A stretch of 64,000 nucleotides of DNA from Belliella calami (GCF_022549695.1 NZ_JAKZGS010000015.1:1-64000), one strand, 5' to 3'; counted from the first letter of the stretch, positions 27,745-38,292 are shown. Translations and numbers: made by a program. Notes: generated by a model not told the origin, from the sequence alone.

Positions 27745-28578
27745 TTAATTTAATATTCTATCAAACAGATATTTGCATTGGCTTTGAACAGTAGCAGTCA
27801 ACTTCTTTTTGTTTTGTTTCAAGTCAGCCAAAAGGTCTTTGTACTTTTTAGAAATTTCTTCTTTATCACCAAAGAAATATATCAAATGCTGTGTCAAAAG
27901 CTGGTTTTGATACCATGACAACAAGGTTTGTTGTAGTGTATTCATTTTTACATGGACTTCTCTGATGAAAATCGGGTTGAAACCAGAATCAATCCTTATG
28001 TTTTCCAAAGCAGTGACTACCCTCAGGCCTTCGTAAATATCCTTAAGTGCTTTGTTGTCTGGTTTTAATTGATTGTCTATGTTGAAGAATTCCAGTTCCT
28101 CGTTGATAATCTGCGTAGTAGCTGTATTTACCATTAGAGGTTTGAGTCCAATACTATGTTGATGGACATCCGAATAGAGCTTTTCCCATTTTTTCAAAGG
28201 AGTAGAGACTATCAAGTCATACATCTTGTTGTAATGTTCTTTTTTTTCCTCCAACAAGAATTTCTCGTAGGTGTTGAAGGTGAGATTTTTTTTGCTTTTT
28301 ATTTGATCCAGTTCTTGAAGGACAAATTTGAGATGTTTTGTTTTTTTGAGCCCCTTGAACATTTCCTTGAAAGGCTCAAAAATCTCAAATTTAAGCTTCT
28401 TTTCCTCGAAATGGATCTTTGAAACCAATTCAATATAAATTTCTATGAAGATCAACTTCTGCTCTAACTCAATAGCTTTTTTGCCTTTATACTGCTTTCC
28501 CAAAGCTAAAAAAGCTGTCTTTGCATCTTCAAAATGCGAATCAAATAACCTGAAAATTGGAGAAATCTTGCCTTCCAT
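27745..28578 (-). CDS. Unrecognised helical protein
   Basis: 277 residues, Lys/Glu-rich, predicted almost wholly helical, no signal peptide or membrane helix. Phrases such as LFDSHFEDAKTAFLALGKQYKGKKAIELEQKL and FKGLKKTKHLKFVLQELDQIKSKKN are faintly like the helical pattern of CHAD domains, but no diagnostic His/Arg clusters could be confirmed. It is the last gene of the photolyase-Smr operon, four bases after the Smr stop codon, so coordinated expression with those DNA-related genes is likely. Function unknown. Confidence 0.65.
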   Translation of the reverse strand: MEGKISPIFRLFDSHFEDAKTAFLALGKQYKGKKAIELEQKLIFIEIYIELVSKIHFEEKKLKFEIFEPFKEMFKGLKKTKHLKFVLQELDQIKSKKNLTFNTYEKFLLEEKKEHYNKMYDLIVSTPLKKWEKLYSDVHQHSIGLKPLMVNTATTQIINEELEFFNIDNQLKPDNKALKDIYEGLRVVTALENIRIDSGFNPIFIREVHVKMNTLQQTLLSWYQNQLLTQHLIYFFGDKEEISKKYKDLLADLKQNKKKLTATVQSQCKYLFDRILN

Positions 28579-28582
28579 TGAT

Positions 28583-29536
28583 TTATGAAATTCTAACTAA
28601 AGTAGCACCGTATCCGAATCGGTTCTTTTGGGTATCTTGAAAGTACTTAATATTTCCTAATTGACTCAGGTATTTGTGGATTTCTTTTTTAAGAACTCCA
28701 TTTCCTATTCCATGGATAAATGTGATTTCATCCATTCCATGGGCAATTGCATAATTGAGATTCCGCTCAAATGTATCCATTTGGAGTTTCAGCATTTCAT
28801 TGTTACTCAGAAATTGAAAGTCTTTGGTGAGTTTTTCTATATGCAAGTCAATGCTTTTCTCAGGTTTGGGAAATTTTGTGGTGATTTCTACTGCACTGTC
28901 TTTTTTTAACTCTTCATTGAGCTGCTTGACATCGATATCTTTTGTGTTTTCGGAAAGTTTAAAAATATAGCCATTTTTATCCAAAACAGGAGCTTTGCCT
29001 TTACTTTTGAAGAATGAAGTAGCCTTGAACTTTATTCTTCTTTCAAATGAAGGTTGTGTTTTTTCTATTTTTTGATGAATTGGGAAAAATTGACAAAGTA
29101 AAGTAGGCCAATCTTCAAAATCTGAAATGGATTTTTCACCGATCTTCTTACTTCCTTTTGAACTTAGCTCACCTGACACCAAAGTTCTGCTATTGTCACC
29201 ATATACTTCTGATACCATCATCAGATAATTTCTAGCGCTTGGATTGACCAAATAGATGCTATGGTCTTTGTCATTGATGGGAAGGTATGCCAGATACACT
29301 CCGTCATTTTGGTCCAAGTCATTGGACTTGGAAGAAAAGCTGGTCGGTTTTTCCTCTTTGATGCCATCACCAAAATATTGTCTTTCTGAAGCAGAAATCA
29401 CTACTACTTCATTTTTCATTGCAGGAATTCTAAATCCGTCTTCAATTTCGATTTCAATTCTTCCAGCATTTGAAATTTTGGTAATTACCCCTTCTTCATT
29501 GCCGTGAAGCAATCTCACTCTGTCTCCTATATTCAT
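28583..29536 (-). CDS. DUF2027/Smr-domain protein (MutS2-like nuclease domain)
   Basis: 317 residues. The N-terminal ~60 residues are a small beta-barrel (GDRVRLLHGNEEGVITKIS), followed by the Bacteroidota DUF2027 region. The C-terminal Smr domain (about 232-317) has SIDLHIEKL and the catalytic-type FIHGIGNGVLKKEIHKYL, ending RFGYGATLVRI. Smr domains nick branched DNA or cleave RNA; in Bacteroidota this architecture is conserved but uncharacterised. Its ATG overlaps the photolyase stop codon by four bases, so the two are translationally coupled. Confidence 0.87.
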   Translation of the reverse strand: MNIGDRVRLLHGNEEGVITKISNAGRIEIEIEDGFRIPAMKNEVVVISASERQYFGDGIKEEKPTSFSSKSNDLDQNDGVYLAYLPINDKDHSIYLVNPSARNYLMMVSEVYGDNSRTLVSGELSSKGSKKIGEKSISDFEDWPTLLCQFFPIHQKIEKTQPSFERRIKFKATSFFKSKGKAPVLDKNGYIFKLSENTKDIDVKQLNEELKKDSAVEITTKFPKPEKSIDLHIEKLTKDFQFLSNNEMLKLQMDTFERNLNYAIAHGMDEITFIHGIGNGVLKKEIHKYLSQLGNIKYFQDTQKNRFGYGATLVRIS

Positions 29537-30834
29537 GAATTCAATGCTTTTTTGTATGTTTCTATTGCTCTTTCCCGAGCAAATTTATGGTCAACCATCG
29601 GTTTGGGATAATTGGAAGTTCCATATTCTGGAACCCATTTTTTGATGTATTTCAGTTCTTTATCAAACTTTTCTGTTTGTGATTCAGGATTGAAAACCCT
29701 GAAATATGGCTGGGCATCTGTACCTGTTCCTGCAGCCCACTGCCAGCCACCATTGTTCGAAGATAGCTCAAAATCCAACAACTTCTTTGCAAAATATGCT
29801 TCACCCCATCTCCAATCTATCAAAAGGTGTTTTGTCAAGAAACTGGCGACAATCATTCTCACCCTATTATGCATATATCCGGTGGTGTTTAATTCCCGCA
29901 TTCCTGCATCCACAATCGGATATCCGGTTTTGCCATCACACCATTTTTGGAAATCTTCTTCGGAATTTCTCCATGGAATATGGTCGTATTGTGGTTTGAA
30001 AGCTTTATCTACGACTTGAGGATTGTGATAAAGTATCATCATGTAAAATTCTCTCCAAATCAATTCATTCAGATAAGTGTCATTGAGTTCTGTTGCTTCC
30101 AAAGCCAACTTCCTTACACTTATAGTTCCAAATCTCAAATGAATCCCCAATCTGCTTGTGCCATTGATCGCAGGAAAATTCCTCGTTTGATCGTATTTCT
30201 TGATCAAAGGCTTGTCAATTTCCAATGCTGGAATTTTTATATCACTTTCCTCAAATCCCATTTCTTTCAAAGTTGGGATAGAAAAAGGTTTTGTCTTGAA
30301 TAAATTATCCTTGAAATCTTCAATTGAAAGGAGTTGAGGTTTAGATTTTTTGAATTTGTCCAACCATATCTTGCTGTATGGGGTGAACACTTTGTAATAT
30401 TCTCCGCTGCCATTCAAGATTTCTTCCTTTTCGAAAACAACCTGGTCTTTGAAATCCAAAAACTGGATTTCCTTGCTTTTAACGAGGGATTTTATTCCCT
30501 TATCCCTTTCTTTTGCATAAGGTTCATAATCCCTGTTGGTATAGATATTCTGAATATCGTAAGTTTCCATCAACTCCTTATATACTTCTTCTGGAGTTCC
30601 ATATTTGGTTAAGATATCAGAACCTGATTTTTGTAGTTTTTTTGATAAATTGGATATTTGACTGTGGATAAAAGATAACCTTGCATCTTCTTTGTCCTCT
30701 AGCTTGTCAAGAATATTTTTGTCAAAAATAAATAGGGGCAATACATTTTTCTCTTGCTCCAAAGCATAATACAAACCTGTATTGTCTTCAAGCCTTAGGT
30801 CTCTTCTAAACCAAAATATGCTAATTTTTTTCAT
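29533..30834 (-). CDS. phrB: Deoxyribodipyrimidine photolyase / cryptochrome family
   Basis: 433 residues, normal for class I photolyases. The N-terminal alpha/beta domain starts FWFRRDLRLEDNTGLYYAL; the C-terminal FAD domain has GTSRLGIHLRFGTIS, ELIWREFYMMIL and the diagnostic WRWGEAYFAKKLLDFELSSNNGGWQW followed by PYFRVFNPESQ. It should repair cyclobutane pyrimidine dimers using light; a cryptochrome or (6-4) role cannot be excluded by eye. First gene of a three-gene operon (photolyase, Smr nuclease, unknown helical protein). Confidence 0.93.
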   Translation of the reverse strand: MKKISIFWFRRDLRLEDNTGLYYALEQEKNVLPLFIFDKNILDKLEDKEDARLSFIHSQISNLSKKLQKSGSDILTKYGTPEEVYKELMETYDIQNIYTNRDYEPYAKERDKGIKSLVKSKEIQFLDFKDQVVFEKEEILNGSGEYYKVFTPYSKIWLDKFKKSKPQLLSIEDFKDNLFKTKPFSIPTLKEMGFEESDIKIPALEIDKPLIKKYDQTRNFPAINGTSRLGIHLRFGTISVRKLALEATELNDTYLNELIWREFYMMILYHNPQVVDKAFKPQYDHIPWRNSEEDFQKWCDGKTGYPIVDAGMRELNTTGYMHNRVRMIVASFLTKHLLIDWRWGEAYFAKKLLDFELSSNNGGWQWAAGTGTDAQPYFRVFNPESQTEKFDKELKYIKKWVPEYGTSNYPKPMVDHKFARERAIETYKKALNS

Positions 30835-30951
30835 AGTTTTACTTTTTGTCTATTCCATTAATAGCTTCTTCGCAAAAAATGTTTATTAGATTTTATCATT
30901 ATACTCTACTTTACCAGTAGATTATAATTCTATTATTAATGTTTGATTTAG

Positions 30952-31032
30952 ATCAATATCTATCAATATCTAAAATCAATTAATAACTTGTCCGCCTCTT
31001 GTGGATTGAAATGAATAAAAGAGAATTCTCTT
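30952..31032. repeat. Short tandem and palindromic repeats upstream of the photolyase operon
   Basis: The 10-mer ATCAATATCT is repeated directly at 30952-30961 and 30962-30971, and a perfect 14-bp palindrome AAGAGAATTCTCTT lies at 31019-31032. Both are in the 251-bp gap between the photolyase start and the tamB stop codon and may be regulatory. Confidence 0.4.
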
Positions 31033-31085
31033 CTTAAATCACTGGTGTCATTCCGTATATACATTTTAGATATTATAGAAAGAGG

Positions 31086-34000
31086 TTATTTATTATTTAA
31101 TTTCTCTTTCTCCTTTATTTTCTCTTCAAGATTTTCCAAAGGAATGTTTTTCCAATTTTGTTCATTTTCAAATTGATAACGCAAGAAATCATCTGAGTCA
31201 TTGATCCTCAATTTTTCATTTTTCTTCTTGGTGATTCTTTGGAATAATTCTGTGAAGGTATTGAATGCTAAATTCTGTGATACAGAGATGCCGTAAGTTG
31301 CCACATTTCTTGACAAGGATAGGGAAGTAAATGTGTTGAAATTATTCCTATTGTAGATCCTAAGGCGATATCTTCCGTCTTGGGTAAGCAAATACTCTGC
31401 CTGCCAATCTCCTGCGATACTATTGATATTTGCATTTCCCTGCAAATCGGTAAAACCCCCATCTCTTGTCACTCTCAATCTTCCATCCAAAAAGGTGTAT
31501 GCTACCCTCAATTGGAAGGTTTCGAGAGCGCTTTGATCCAATGTAGCCAAGTCAATGTCAACTTCTAGGTTTTGATCCACTTGCGAAATGAAACTGTTCA
31601 GCTGGGAGGAAAGCAACTGACTAAGGTTGGAACTGGCTATATTACTTACACCACTAAACTGTCCTTCTGGGGAAAATGACCTCATCATGATCACAGAAAA
31701 GACTTGCCTATTCTTTTCCTGTTCATCATTGGCAATCCTGTTTTTGAAGGCTGATATATAAGTTTGAATATTTCCTTCTGGAAATTCAGTGAAATCAAAA
31801 TCAAAATCAATTTCTGGACTCAAAATATCTCCTTTCAAGTCCATTATAACTTTGAGTGGCCATCTTCTTCTTAGCTGGGGATCCTCAAGTTCCGAACCGG
31901 TGGTGTTTCCAGTCTGTAGGTTTTGAAGTGAGACACTTTCTTGATACGTAGCACGAAGGTCCATCACTCCTTCATAAGGATCTCCAAACCAAGATATCCT
32001 GCCACCAGGTTGGACAATGAATTCCCTTTTGATGATATTGTAAAGGGAGAAATTGTATTTTGCTTCTGTGATTTCATAATTTCCGGACATGGAGAAATTT
32101 CCCTGTGTATCGATATTCAATGTCAATACACCACGTCCTCGACCTTGAATGTTCTCACCTGTCCGTGGATCAATCTGAATTTCAGTATATGCATCTGGTG
32201 TGACATCTAATACAAAGTTCATTCTCACATTGTTGATCGCTAGTTTTTCTACGGTTTCTTCAAAAGACTGGGTCCTGGTAGTATCCCTTATATTGATAAT
32301 ATTGATAAAATCTTCTTGTGCTTGAATATTGCTCGATCCAAAAGGGATAAAAATCCGCGTGTTTGGTTGGGATGTCGCACGAGCGTTGATGTCAAGATTA
32401 TTGGCAGCTCCAAAAATATTCAAAGTCCCTGTGACATAGGCAGCACCATAGAAAAGTTCATTATCTCTTGCAGATGTATTTAGAACTTGGAAGTTTTCCA
32501 GGTTTGAAGAAATGTCCAAGATAAAATCATTGAAATTGTCATGTGAGATTCCACCGCGCATTCTGGCAATATTGCCATTGATATCTTTTAGGAGGAGCTC
32601 TCTAAAGCTAATTTCATTGGATCCAAAGACAATGTTTCCATCTATTGTATAGAAGGTGTTGAGGTAGTTGATTTTTAATGTTCCCCCATTGATTCTACCA
32701 CTTCCGATTACATTTGGGGCAGTCATACTTCCGCTTATATCGAGGTCGCCATTGATCGTTCCACCCATTTGGGTAAGATAATCGGAGAGAAAAGGTTCTA
32801 GAATAGAGAGGTTTGCATCTCGCATTTCTGCTTTGAGTGACAATTCTTCATTCTGGTTGTTGAGAAATCCATTGAGGCTGATGACTTTTTTTCCTTCTCT
32901 GAAATTATTCAGCTCAAGGTTGATCTTTTTGTCTGAGAGGTAGGTAGCTGCATCGATATCCCCAACAAGGAAATTGTTGATTTCAAAATCATTGATATTT
33001 AAATTTCCATTGACCCCAAAAACTCCAAAAAGATCGCTGAAAGCAAACAATCCATTTGCTGTCCCTTCAAATTCTTTGATGCTCAAGGTATTGAAGAAAT
33101 CCATATTGACATCTTTGATTTGAAGTGCCAAAATCTGTTCTGGATCCGGAGAAATATTTCCATTAAGTGAAATGAATTGGTTTTCATTGATCAATTTGAT
33201 GTTATCAAACTCAATCTTATTGTTGGCAATGTTTATTTGATTATCTCCATCAAAATTCCATAATTTATCCAAAATCTTGAGCTCTGACGGCGCTAGGACC
33301 ACAGATGTATGATCAGGAAATATCTGGATTTCAGAACTAAGATTGAAATAACTCTCTGTGCTCAATTGGTCTTGGTTGTATGTCAAATCGATTTTTGATT
33401 TATCCCAAATAGCTTCAATTCCAAGGTTGTTGAATGTCAACCCATTTCCTAAAACTTGCTGCTTAGATAGAATATAAAATGAAGCCAACACCTCTTGGCT
33501 GTTTGTTAATTTGGAAGTGTTGAAATCTAAGTTGGTATCAAAAAGAAAATTCCCATTGTAATAAATAGAGTCTATGCTGGAATAAAAATTAAATATGGTA
33601 TTCGTAGGTGTTTGATAAAATGCCCCTTCAATGATTGTGTTTTTTGAAATGGACGCCTTGGGTTCGACCAAATTTATTATTGGGTTGATGTCTATAAAGT
33701 TAAGGTTGATATCAATATTGTAAGGTTCGAATTCGAGTTCATTTTTCGTAAATTGTGGTTGTTGGGAGTTGGTAAGAATAGCCCAATATTGCTGACTTAA
33801 TGTTTCTACATCCTGAACCAGATCTTTTACTTTGAATTTCCCTGAGATTCCCGCCACCAAATAGTCGGAATTTAGAGAAACCAACCTTGAATCATCCGTA
33901 AATAGGGATTGGAAAAAGAAATTATCGACATATACATTTCTACCTTCATAACTCAGATTGATATCGCTGAACCTTGCGATTCCTTCGACATCATCCACAG

Positions 34001-35678
34001 TCACTCCTTTGGTATCCATATTAACTTTTCCACTAACAAATACCTCTTTGTCTATGATATTCAATTCTTTAAGATAAGCAGTGTCAACTTGTACATTGAG
34101 TCTTATTGAATCTTTGTTGTCTCTCAAGTCCAAAACCCCATCAAATTTTGCCTTAAGATTCGGGTCATTTACATTTAATTTTCCACTGAAAAGATCTTTG
34201 CCATAAGTTGCATTGCTTATGATATTGGAATAATTGTAATTGTTGATTCCCAACCTTTTGATATTTGCATCGACTTGTAAAAGTGCACTTTCCAGAGTCA
34301 GTCCAGTTCCCCTAATTTGGCCGGTTAGGCTGACTTTTTGAAAATTTTCCCTATCCTCCAAAAGGATTCCCAAATCCAAATCCCGCAATTCTACCCTTCC
34401 ATTGTATGTAGGTTGTCTGTTAGAAAGTTTGTAATTCAATCTACCGATTATTTGACCTATCCCTGTTCTGAAATTTCCATTTGCGGTAAAGTTGCTTAAG
34501 TAGCCAGAAAAGTCCGTGTCAAATCGAATGTCCCGAAATTTATCAACTTCGCTTCTTGCTTCTTGGCTGATATAAGGAGACAGATCTTCGCTGTTCAAAA
34601 TAGAGTTAAGCAAAGACATTTGGAAAAATGTATTGCTTACATCTGGAAGCCCTTGGATGTCAAACTTCCCAAAAAGTGCACTTCGTTGTCCAAATCTGAT
34701 CAAAAGTTGATCGGAAGCCAAATCATTGACTTGGCCAACAATATCGCCACTGAGCGTGATCCTGTCTTCAAAATTGGGGATTTGATCAGAGAAATACTGC
34801 AGATCTTTAATATTCAACCTGGATTCATTGAGTCTTGCTTCGATTTGAACTTCCTCATTGAAGTTTGACAAGGCTCTTACTGACTCGTAACTGAATTTTA
34901 AGTAATCTTTGATTTCAGTTTCATTTGATCTCAAAAACAAATCATCAAACTCCATAAAAGTAGGAGCGTACGTGAATTTAGTTTTCAATTGTTGGATGAT
35001 GATGCCAGAAGTGATTTCTATGCCTTTCAGGAAATTTGTCTGAAAGCCGATTTCTCCTTCAAAAGTATAAAAGTCATCGGCATCTGCCAACAAGTCCCTA
35101 AATCTTAGTTTGTTGTAATCAAAGCCTCCCGTCACGGGAATTGCAGCGTAGTTGATGATGTCCAGTGAGGTTTCTTCCAAAAAGATATTGGCTATACTGA
35201 ATTTTACATTTGCTTTAGTTTTTTCCGAACCTGACTTGGGAATTAATCCGTTGACTTGGTTGAAAAACTCAGAAATATTCAAGTCATCTGCCCCGTCATG
35301 ACCGATTATTCGAACGTTGCCATTGATTAGCTTTATTTGGTCAAGACTAGGGTTTTCTCGATCCAAAAGCCCTTTTACAGAGAAATCGATATAGACTTCC
35401 TCTAAGTTGATCATCAAACTATCCTGCTGATCGTAGATAATGACATCCTCGAGACTGACAGCATCCCACCATCGTATTTTGACTTTGTTAATAGAAGTTT
35501 CAAAGCCAGTGTTTTCTGTAATGTAATTTGTAAGTATTCTTGTGACACGTGTTTGTACAGAAGGAATCTGTAAGGCAAGTACAAAAAGCAACAATCCCAA
35601 AATTAGGAAAAGTACTATCCTGAGGAGCATTTTTAAGGCTTTCAGTATTTTTTCCGTAACTTTCGACTTCTTTTCCAA
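31086..35678 (-). CDS. tamB: TamB/DUF490 translocation and assembly module protein
   Basis: 1530 residues. An N-terminal transmembrane anchor (about 14-36) leads into a long AsmA/TamB-type repetitive beta-helical body, and the last ~350 residues are the DUF490 domain (GRGVLTLNIDTQGNFSMSGNYEIT, GGRISWFGDPYEGVMDLRATY). TamB-type proteins bridge inner and outer membranes and are linked to outer membrane protein insertion or phospholipid transport. The frame starts at TTG 35678; no in-frame ATG lies upstream before a stop codon, and the next ATG (codon 17, near 35630) would still keep the anchor. It diverges from tsaD with only 12 bases between. Confidence 0.88.
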   Translation of the reverse strand: MEKKSKVTEKILKALKMLLRIVLFLILGLLLFVLALQIPSVQTRVTRILTNYITENTGFETSINKVKIRWWDAVSLEDVIIYDQQDSLMINLEEVYIDFSVKGLLDRENPSLDQIKLINGNVRIIGHDGADDLNISEFFNQVNGLIPKSGSEKTKANVKFSIANIFLEETSLDIINYAAIPVTGGFDYNKLRFRDLLADADDFYTFEGEIGFQTNFLKGIEITSGIIIQQLKTKFTYAPTFMEFDDLFLRSNETEIKDYLKFSYESVRALSNFNEEVQIEARLNESRLNIKDLQYFSDQIPNFEDRITLSGDIVGQVNDLASDQLLIRFGQRSALFGKFDIQGLPDVSNTFFQMSLLNSILNSEDLSPYISQEARSEVDKFRDIRFDTDFSGYLSNFTANGNFRTGIGQIIGRLNYKLSNRQPTYNGRVELRDLDLGILLEDRENFQKVSLTGQIRGTGLTLESALLQVDANIKRLGINNYNYSNIISNATYGKDLFSGKLNVNDPNLKAKFDGVLDLRDNKDSIRLNVQVDTAYLKELNIIDKEVFVSGKVNMDTKGVTVDDVEGIARFSDINLSYEGRNVYVDNFFFQSLFTDDSRLVSLNSDYLVAGISGKFKVKDLVQDVETLSQQYWAILTNSQQPQFTKNELEFEPYNIDINLNFIDINPIINLVEPKASISKNTIIEGAFYQTPTNTIFNFYSSIDSIYYNGNFLFDTNLDFNTSKLTNSQEVLASFYILSKQQVLGNGLTFNNLGIEAIWDKSKIDLTYNQDQLSTESYFNLSSEIQIFPDHTSVVLAPSELKILDKLWNFDGDNQINIANNKIEFDNIKLINENQFISLNGNISPDPEQILALQIKDVNMDFFNTLSIKEFEGTANGLFAFSDLFGVFGVNGNLNINDFEINNFLVGDIDAATYLSDKKINLELNNFREGKKVISLNGFLNNQNEELSLKAEMRDANLSILEPFLSDYLTQMGGTINGDLDISGSMTAPNVIGSGRINGGTLKINYLNTFYTIDGNIVFGSNEISFRELLLKDINGNIARMRGGISHDNFNDFILDISSNLENFQVLNTSARDNELFYGAAYVTGTLNIFGAANNLDINARATSQPNTRIFIPFGSSNIQAQEDFINIINIRDTTRTQSFEETVEKLAINNVRMNFVLDVTPDAYTEIQIDPRTGENIQGRGRGVLTLNIDTQGNFSMSGNYEITEAKYNFSLYNIIKREFIVQPGGRISWFGDPYEGVMDLRATYQESVSLQNLQTGNTTGSELEDPQLRRRWPLKVIMDLKGDILSPEIDFDFDFTEFPEGNIQTYISAFKNRIANDEQEKNRQVFSVIMMRSFSPEGQFSGVSNIASSNLSQLLSSQLNSFISQVDQNLEVDIDLATLDQSALETFQLRVAYTFLDGRLRVTRDGGFTDLQGNANINSIAGDWQAEYLLTQDGRYRLRIYNRNNFNTFTSLSLSRNVATYGISVSQNLAFNTFTELFQRITKKKNEKLRINDSDDFLRYQFENEQNWKNIPLENLEEKIKEKEKLNNK

Positions 35679-35690
35679 AGGGTTTGTAAA

Positions 35691-36695
35691 ATGAATGTAA
35701 ATATTTTGGCCATTGAATCATCCTGTGATGAAACTTCGGCTTCTATCATATCAAATGGCAAAATACTTAATAATATTGTCGCCACGCAATCGGTTCATGA
35801 AAAATATGGTGGAGTAGTTCCTGAATTAGCCTCCAGAGCACATCAGCAGCATTTAATTCCTGTTGTAAACGAAGCGATCCTTACTTCTGGTATCAGTAAA
35901 AATGAATTGTCTGCCGTAGCATTTACAAAAGGACCAGGTTTGATGGGTTCTTTGATGGTAGGTGTATCTTTCGCCAAGTCATTTGCTTATGCCCTGGGCA
36001 TTCCACTTATCGCGATCAATCATATGGAAGCGCATATTTTGGCACATTTTATTGACGAGCCAAAACCAAATTTCCCCTTCATTTGCTTGACAGTGAGTGG
36101 GGGACATACGCAACTTGTGTTGGTACGTGATCACCTTGATATGGAAGTAGTAGGGGAAACGATGGATGATGCAGTAGGAGAGGCTTTTGACAAAACTGCC
36201 AAACTCATGGGCTTACCTTATCCTGGAGGACCGATTTTGGATAAATATGCCAAAGAAGGTAATCCAACTGCATTTCAATTTCCGATTTCCGACATGCCAG
36301 GTCTTACCTTTTCTTTTAGTGGGATAAAAACAGCTGTTCTTTATTTCTTGAGAGATAATTTGAAAGAAAACCCAAAATTTGTGGAGGAAAATTTGGCTGA
36401 TATTTGTGCTTCGATTCAACATACTTTGATCAAAACGCTGATGCAAAAGCTAAAAAAAGCTTCCAAACAGTATAAAATCAAAGAAATCGCTATAGCTGGA
36501 GGAGTCTCTGCAAATTCAGGTTTGAGGAAGGAATTGGAAAACCTATCCAATCAATATGGTTGGAAAGTTTATATTCCAAAATTCGAATATTGTACAGACA
36601 ATGCCGCAATGATTGCCATGGCTGCACATTACAAATATCAAAAAAGTGAATTCAGTGGACTGGATGTGAGTCCAGAGGCTAGGATGAAGATATAG
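35691..36695 (+). CDS. tsaD: tRNA N6-adenosine threonylcarbamoyltransferase
   Basis: 334 residues, normal for bacterial TsaD. Visible motifs: ILAIESSCDETSASI at the N-terminus, the metal-site INHMEAHILAHF, VSGGHTQLVLV, GEAFDKTAKLMGLPYPGGP, AGGVSANSGLR and the C-terminal CTDNAAMIAMAA. It catalyses the last step of t6A37 formation in ANN-decoding tRNAs together with TsaB and TsaE. The start codon is 12 bases from the divergent tamB start, so its promoter must overlap tamB coding sequence or the gap is minimal. Confidence 0.97.
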   Translation: MNVNILAIESSCDETSASIISNGKILNNIVATQSVHEKYGGVVPELASRAHQQHLIPVVNEAILTSGISKNELSAVAFTKGPGLMGSLMVGVSFAKSFAYALGIPLIAINHMEAHILAHFIDEPKPNFPFICLTVSGGHTQLVLVRDHLDMEVVGETMDDAVGEAFDKTAKLMGLPYPGGPILDKYAKEGNPTAFQFPISDMPGLTFSFSGIKTAVLYFLRDNLKENPKFVEENLADICASIQHTLIKTLMQKLKKASKQYKIKEIAIAGGVSANSGLRKELENLSNQYGWKVYIPKFEYCTDNAAMIAMAAHYKYQKSEFSGLDVSPEARMKI

Positions 36696-36904
36696 GAATA
36701 AAAAAGTTGACTAATTACATTTCGAAACATCTTCTTATAAAGTTTTTCATAAAGCGATTAATGTTTTATCTGAATTTTAGAGGAGGCAAGATTGCAAAGC
36801 ATATTTAATTACAATAGATTTGATTAGATGTGAAAATTTATAATAGTTTGTGCTTAAGAAGATCACGTTTTCATTTAAAAAATTGATTCACAGTTAAATA
36901 TTTT

Positions 36905-38290
36905 ATGATAACCTACTTAAAAATATCAGGGTTTAAGTCATTTCATAATTTTGAAATGGAATTCACGCCTCTTACAATTGTTGCGGGAACTAATGCATCA
37001 GGCAAAAGTAATTTGTTTGACGCACTTATGTTGCTTTCAAATTTAGCTGAAACAGATAATATTAAAAGAGCATTTAAAGACCAAAGAGGAGAGTTTCTTG
37101 AATTGTTTACGCAATACGGAGAAAATGATTTTGCCAAAGAGATGATTTTTTGTGTTGAAATGTTAGTCAATAAAAATATTGTTGATGCATGGGGAAGTAA
37201 AGCAATTCTGAAATATACTAGATTGAGGTATGAATTAAAGATAAGAAGATATACAAATGAATCAGGACTGGAAGATATTGAGGTGATCGGTGAAAGCTTG
37301 GTAAATCTGAAACATCAGGAGGATAAATGGATAAAAATTGTACCAAGCGAATTTAGAGAAATATGGAGACCGAAAGTTGGTACGGGAAAGAGAGGGATTC
37401 CTTATATTAATACTACTCTTGAAAATGAAATCTTGACAGTTGAAGTTCCTCAAGATGGGAAAACAGGGAATAAGAGAAGGTTTCCATTAAAAAATGCTTC
37501 AAGAACAGTTCTTAGCAGTTTTGATACTACGGACTTTCCACATGTTTTAGCAGCAAAAGAAGAAATGAAAAGCTGGAAGTTTCTTCAAATGAATCCTGAA
37601 GATTTAAGAAAACCAACAGATAAATCTAATGGTGAGGATAAAGTTACTCAAAGTGGTAGAAATTTAGCGGGTGCTTTAAATAGAATAACAATAAAAAATG
37701 AATTTGTACTAAGCGAAATATCTAGAAAACTTCAATCGTTTGTCCCAAATTTTATTGAAGTTAAAGTGCTAGATGATAAAGAGAATAAACAGTTTGTAAT
37801 TAAATTAATAGATAAAGATCGAAAGGAATATTCGTCTAGAGTTTTATCAGAAGGAACACTTCGGGTTTTAGCTCTATGTATCTTGGAGCAAGATGATCAA
37901 CATACTGGACTATTATGTTTTGAGGAGCCTGAGAACGGGATTCATCCTTATAGAATATCATCAATGGCGGAGTTATTGAAAAATTTAACTAATAATTTTA
38001 CTGAAGAGGATATGCCTCTACGTCAAGTTATCGTAAATACACATTCTCCTATTTTAGTAAATAGTATTTACAAATGGGAAAACGATCCAACAGTAAGTAT
38101 TTGGTATGCAGAAATTAACAATAGAGTTACTGATTTTGAAGAGAAAAGAATTAAAATTTCAGTTACTAATATTTTACCAATTGTTAAGGGAACTGAATAT
38201 CAATTGAATATTGCATTTTCAGAATCTCAAAAGAAAATGACCTTAGAAACCGTAAAACAATATTTAGAAACTACAGGAACACTTCAATAA
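36905..38290 (+). CDS. AAA/ABC-type ATPase, partner of DUF4276 protein
   Basis: 461 residues of the SMC/OLD-like AAA_21 type. Walker A GTNASGKSN is at 28-36, an ABC-like signature LSEGTLR at 314-320, Walker B LLCFEEPENG at 336-344 and the switch His380 in VNTHSP. The insert between about 50 and 300 is the coupling domain typical of OLD, PARIS and related defence ATPases. No nuclease domain is fused; a TOPRIM-like protein is encoded two bases downstream. The pair resembles a split OLD/AriAB-like module. Codon use and base composition look more AT-rich than the flanking tsaD gene. Antiphage activity is inference. Confidence 0.8.
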   Translation: MITYLKISGFKSFHNFEMEFTPLTIVAGTNASGKSNLFDALMLLSNLAETDNIKRAFKDQRGEFLELFTQYGENDFAKEMIFCVEMLVNKNIVDAWGSKAILKYTRLRYELKIRRYTNESGLEDIEVIGESLVNLKHQEDKWIKIVPSEFREIWRPKVGTGKRGIPYINTTLENEILTVEVPQDGKTGNKRRFPLKNASRTVLSSFDTTDFPHVLAAKEEMKSWKFLQMNPEDLRKPTDKSNGEDKVTQSGRNLAGALNRITIKNEFVLSEISRKLQSFVPNFIEVKVLDDKENKQFVIKLIDKDRKEYSSRVLSEGTLRVLALCILEQDDQHTGLLCFEEPENGIHPYRISSMAELLKNLTNNFTEEDMPLRQVIVNTHSPILVNSIYKWENDPTVSIWYAEINNRVTDFEEKRIKISVTNILPIVKGTEYQLNIAFSESQKKMTLETVKQYLETTGTLQ

Positions 38291-38292
38291 AT

